DNA of 64,000 nt from assembly GCA_016190375.1 (NCBI GenBank), contig JACPQR010000110.1, forward strand, positions 1 to 64,000, read 5' to 3'. Origin of the DNA: Deltaproteobacteria bacterium (lineage in GTDB: Bacteria; Myxococcota_A; Polyangia; JACPQR01). Both the position numbers and the translations under genes were made by a program. Below the pieces are notes generated by a model. It ran no database searches, had not been told where the DNA came from, and saw only the letters and a list, made by a program, of their open reading frames with translations. Shown in pieces: positions 61,772-64,000 of this stretch; positions within the stretch are counted from its first letter, which is position 1, and the number at the start of each line of letters is the position of its first letter.

Positions 61772-64000
61772 ATGCGTCTAGAGCAAGCCCTCGCCGGACA
61801 GAGCCTGAGCCTGACGGGCAACGAGGCCATCGTGCGCGGAGCGCTCGAGGCCCGGCTGGACGTGGCGACCGGGTATCCCGGGACGCCCGCGTCCGAGATC
61901 GGAGACCTCCTCTCCGAGGTCGCCGCGAGGAGCGACGGGCGGCTGAAGTTCGAGTACTCGACGAACGAGAAGATCGCGCTCGAGGTGGCGTTCGGGGCGT
62001 CGCTCACGGGCGCCCGCGCGCTCGCGTCGATGAAGCACCTGGGGCTCGGCGCCGCGGGCGATCCGCTCTCGACGATCCCGTACATCGGGCCCGTCGGCGG
62101 GCTCGTGATCGTCTCGGCGGGCGATCCCTCCTGCCACACGAGCCCCAACGAGCAGGACCAGCGGCACGTGGGCCTCATGCTCGGGATCCCGGTGCTCGAT
62201 CCGGCCACTCCGGAAGACGCGCGCCGCATGACGCGGATCGCCTTCGAGCTCTCCGAGCGAGCCGAGCTGCCGGTGCTCCTCAGGACGACCACGAGGGTGA
62301 ACCACACCCGCGCGGACGTGAGCGCCGAGGAGCCCGTGGCGCCGCGGCCGGCGCCGCGCTTCGTGCGCCACCCGGAGCGGTTCGTGCCCTTGCCCGCGAA
62401 CGCCCGCGTGCTCCGTCGCAGCCTCGGACAGCGAATCGAACGGGCGAGGTCGTGGCTCGAGTCGAGCGGGCTCGGCGAGATCCGCAGGAACGGGAGGCGC
62501 GCCATCGTCGCGAACGGCGTGGCCTGGGCCTACGCCGCGGACCTCTTGCAGGAGGAGGGGCTCGAGGTCGGCCTGATCAAGCTCGCCTGGTCCTTCCCGC
62601 TCCCCGTCGAGACCCTCGTGCGCGAGCTGCGCGGCCTGGACGAGGTGCTCGTGCTCGAGGAGCTCACGCCCTTCTGCGAGGACGCGCTCCTCGGGATCAC
62701 GAAGCACTTCGGCCTGGGCGTGCGGGTCCTCGGCAAGCACGGTGGGCGGCTGCCGGAGGAGTTCGAGTACACGCCGGACACGGTCGCCGAGGCCGTTCTC
62801 GGCTGGCTCGGATCGCCCTCGCGTCCCGCGGCAGCGCCGGTCGCCGCGGCCAGCGAGCCGCGCGTCGAGGTTCCGTCGCGGCCGCCCACGCTCTGTCCGG
62901 GCTGCCCGCATCGCGCGAGCTACTACGCGGTGCGCGCCGTCTTCGGTCAGGACGCGATCTGCTGGAACGACATCGGCTGCTACTCGCTGGGGTTCGGCGA
63001 GCCGCTCGACACGGCGGACGCGATCCTCGCGATGGGCTCGGGGATCTCCATGGCCGCGGGCGCCTCGCGAGTGACCGGCCAGCGGATGGTGGCCTTCATC
63101 GGCGACTCCACCTTCTTCCACTCGGGCACGCCCGCGGTGGTGAACGCCGTCCAGGCGCGCGACGACGTCGTGATCGTCGTCCTCGACAACGGCGTGACCG
63201 CCATGACGGGCTTCCAGCCGAACGCGGGCACGGCGCTCGGCCGGTCGCGCGAGGGCGCGCCCGTGGTGGACATCGCGGACGTGGCCCGCGCGCTCGGCGT
63301 CGAGAGCGTCGAGTCGGTCGATCCGTTCGACCTCGCCGCATCGGCGGCGGCACTCGCGAGGGCGCGGCGGGCGCGCGGGCCCGCCGTCGTCGTGATGAAG
63401 CACGCCTGCCCCGTCTTCGAGTCGAGGACGGCGCCAGGCTCGCTCCCGGCCGTGCGCTTCACGATCGACCAGACGCGCTGCAAGCACTGCGGGCAAGAGG
63501 AGGAGAGCCTCTACTGCGGCCAGCCGATCGTCCGCGGCTACGAGCGCTTCATCTCGCTCCGTCGGGCGGGAGACAACCTGAGGCCTGTCCAGGTCGACGC
63601 TTGCACGCCGTGCAGCGCGGCGTGTCCCTTGAACCTCTGCGTCCAGGGCTACGTCGGCCTCACCGCCGCCGGCGCGTTCGACGACGCTCTCGGGACCGTG
63701 CGGCGGCGAAACGCGCTGCCGTCGGTCTGCGCTTACGTCTGCCAGAGGCCCTGCGAGGACGTCTGTACGCGCGGCCCCCTCGGCGGCGCGGTCGCCATCA
63801 ACGACATCAAGCGCTTCCTCGTCGAGCGCGCGGGCGCGGGGTCGCAACCGCCGCCGCCGCCTCTCGCCGAGAGAGCTCCCCACGTCGCCGTGGTCGGCGC
63901 CGGGCCCGCCGGGCTCACCGCCGCGCTGGACCTCAGGTCGGCCGGCTGCGCGGTCACGATCTTCGAGGCAGCGGACCGCCCCGGGGGGCTACTGGCCCTC
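61772..64000 (+). CDS. iorA: Indolepyruvate ferredoxin oxidoreductase alpha subunit fused to a GltD-like flavoprotein (3' partial)
   Basis: 743 codons visible; the frame is open at the window edge. Residues about 10-190: pyrimidine-binding domain of 2-oxoacid:ferredoxin oxidoreductase (GYPGTPASEIGDLLSE, GDPSCHTSPNEQDQRH). About 355-560: thiamine-diphosphate-binding domain (LCPGCPHRASYYAVRA, WNDIGCYSLGFGEPLD, FIGDSTFFHSG, LDNGVTAMTGFQPNAG). A Cys pair (CKHCG) follows, then a Fer4_20-type domain (ACTPCSAACPLNLCVQGYVG, CAYVCQRPCEDVCTRGP) and an FAD-binding Rossmann start (VAVVGAGPAGLTAALDL), as in glutamate synthase small subunit. IorA oxidises aryl pyruvates to acyl-CoA; the flavoprotein part could pass electrons to or from NAD(P). 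The iorB partner is not in view. Confidence 0.88.
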   Translation, partial: MRLEQALAGQSLSLTGNEAIVRGALEARLDVATGYPGTPASEIGDLLSEVAARSDGRLKFEYSTNEKIALEVAFGASLTGARALASMKHLGLGAAGDPLSTIPYIGPVGGLVIVSAGDPSCHTSPNEQDQRHVGLMLGIPVLDPATPEDARRMTRIAFELSERAELPVLLRTTTRVNHTRADVSAEEPVAPRPAPRFVRHPERFVPLPANARVLRRSLGQRIERARSWLESSGLGEIRRNGRRAIVANGVAWAYAADLLQEEGLEVGLIKLAWSFPLPVETLVRELRGLDEVLVLEELTPFCEDALLGITKHFGLGVRVLGKHGGRLPEEFEYTPDTVAEAVLGWLGSPSRPAAAPVAAASEPRVEVPSRPPTLCPGCPHRASYYAVRAVFGQDAICWNDIGCYSLGFGEPLDTADAILAMGSGISMAAGASRVTGQRMVAFIGDSTFFHSGTPAVVNAVQARDDVVIVVLDNGVTAMTGFQPNAGTALGRSREGAPVVDIADVARALGVESVESVDPFDLAASAAALARARRARGPAVVVMKHACPVFESRTAPGSLPAVRFTIDQTRCKHCGQEEESLYCGQPIVRGYERFISLRRAGDNLRPVQVDACTPCSAACPLNLCVQGYVGLTAAGAFDDALGTVRRRNALPSVCAYVCQRPCEDVCTRGPLGGAVAINDIKRFLVERAGAGSQPPPPPLAERAPHVAVVGAGPAGLTAALDLRSAGCAVTIFEAADRPGGLLAL

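Overview
The window is GC-rich DNA (roughly 70% by eye) that most likely comes from a member of the Myxococcota, perhaps the Polyangia. The evidence is the mix of families: several stand-alone PilZ proteins of the myxobacterial TIGR02266 type, eukaryote-like Ser/Thr kinases, many PEGA-domain proteins, lipoproteins with Asp/Ala/Gly-rich linkers, MopE-type metal-binding motifs, a matrixin with a MYXO-CTERM-like tail, and an FHA/sigma-54 activator. No rRNA, tRNA or CRISPR array was found. Genes are tightly packed, often with 4-base ATGA or GTGA overlaps.

Layout. 1-4941: a signalling cassette of a PAS-array sensor (cut by the window edge), a kinase without sensor domains, an Rcp1-like receiver and a REC-GAF-kinase hybrid; three copies of a 75-bp repeat sit at its end. 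5250-7712: small genes of unknown role. 7888-14796: nuoJKLMN, the membrane arm of respiratory complex I, without nuoA-I beside it. NuoL carries an inserted PEGA-like domain and NuoM an N-terminal signal peptide plus Ig-like domain. 14879-17106: a small helical protein, a matrixin/second secreted protein joined in one frame, and a PilZ protein. 20441 back to 17143: ribF, a DUF4912 protein, two secreted proteins and a PilZ protein, overlapping end to end. 20669-29391: recN, an M23 peptidase, a SlyD-like isomerase, a membrane glycosyltransferase, a PilZ protein, a BON-SRPBCC protein and a methyltransferase.

29401-39352: five minus-strand genes for secreted or lipid-anchored proteins (sulfatase-modifying-factor fold with MopE motifs, a cyclase-fold repeat protein with a haem c motif, a phosphoesterase, a LVIVD propeller), an Hsp70-like ATPase and one unknown. 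39482-44829: two toxin-antitoxin pairs (VapBC-like and RHH/MazF-like), an FHA/sigma-54 activator, a Ser/Thr kinase, a nested inverted-repeat block and a relic of another kinase gene. 44818-54971: a PEGA protein and a lipoprotein, two CotH kinases with a VTC-type polyphosphate polymerase, a B12/radical SAM protein coupled to a tiny lipoprotein, an outer-membrane-type protein and an NmrA-like protein. 55053-60615: two paralogous Ser/Thr kinases ending in the same tail, around a Cys-rich lipoprotein and a TPR-PEGA protein. 60616-61771: debris of TPR genes between 44-bp direct repeats. 61772 to the edge: an indolepyruvate ferredoxin oxidoreductase alpha subunit fused to a GltD-like flavoprotein module.

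The most unusual observation is the pair of extra extracytoplasmic domains on NuoL and NuoM. Other points worth attention are the split PAS sensor/kinase, the matrixin fusion, the CotH-CotH-VTC cluster, the kinase relic with the adjoining toxin-antitoxin block, and the IorA fusion.
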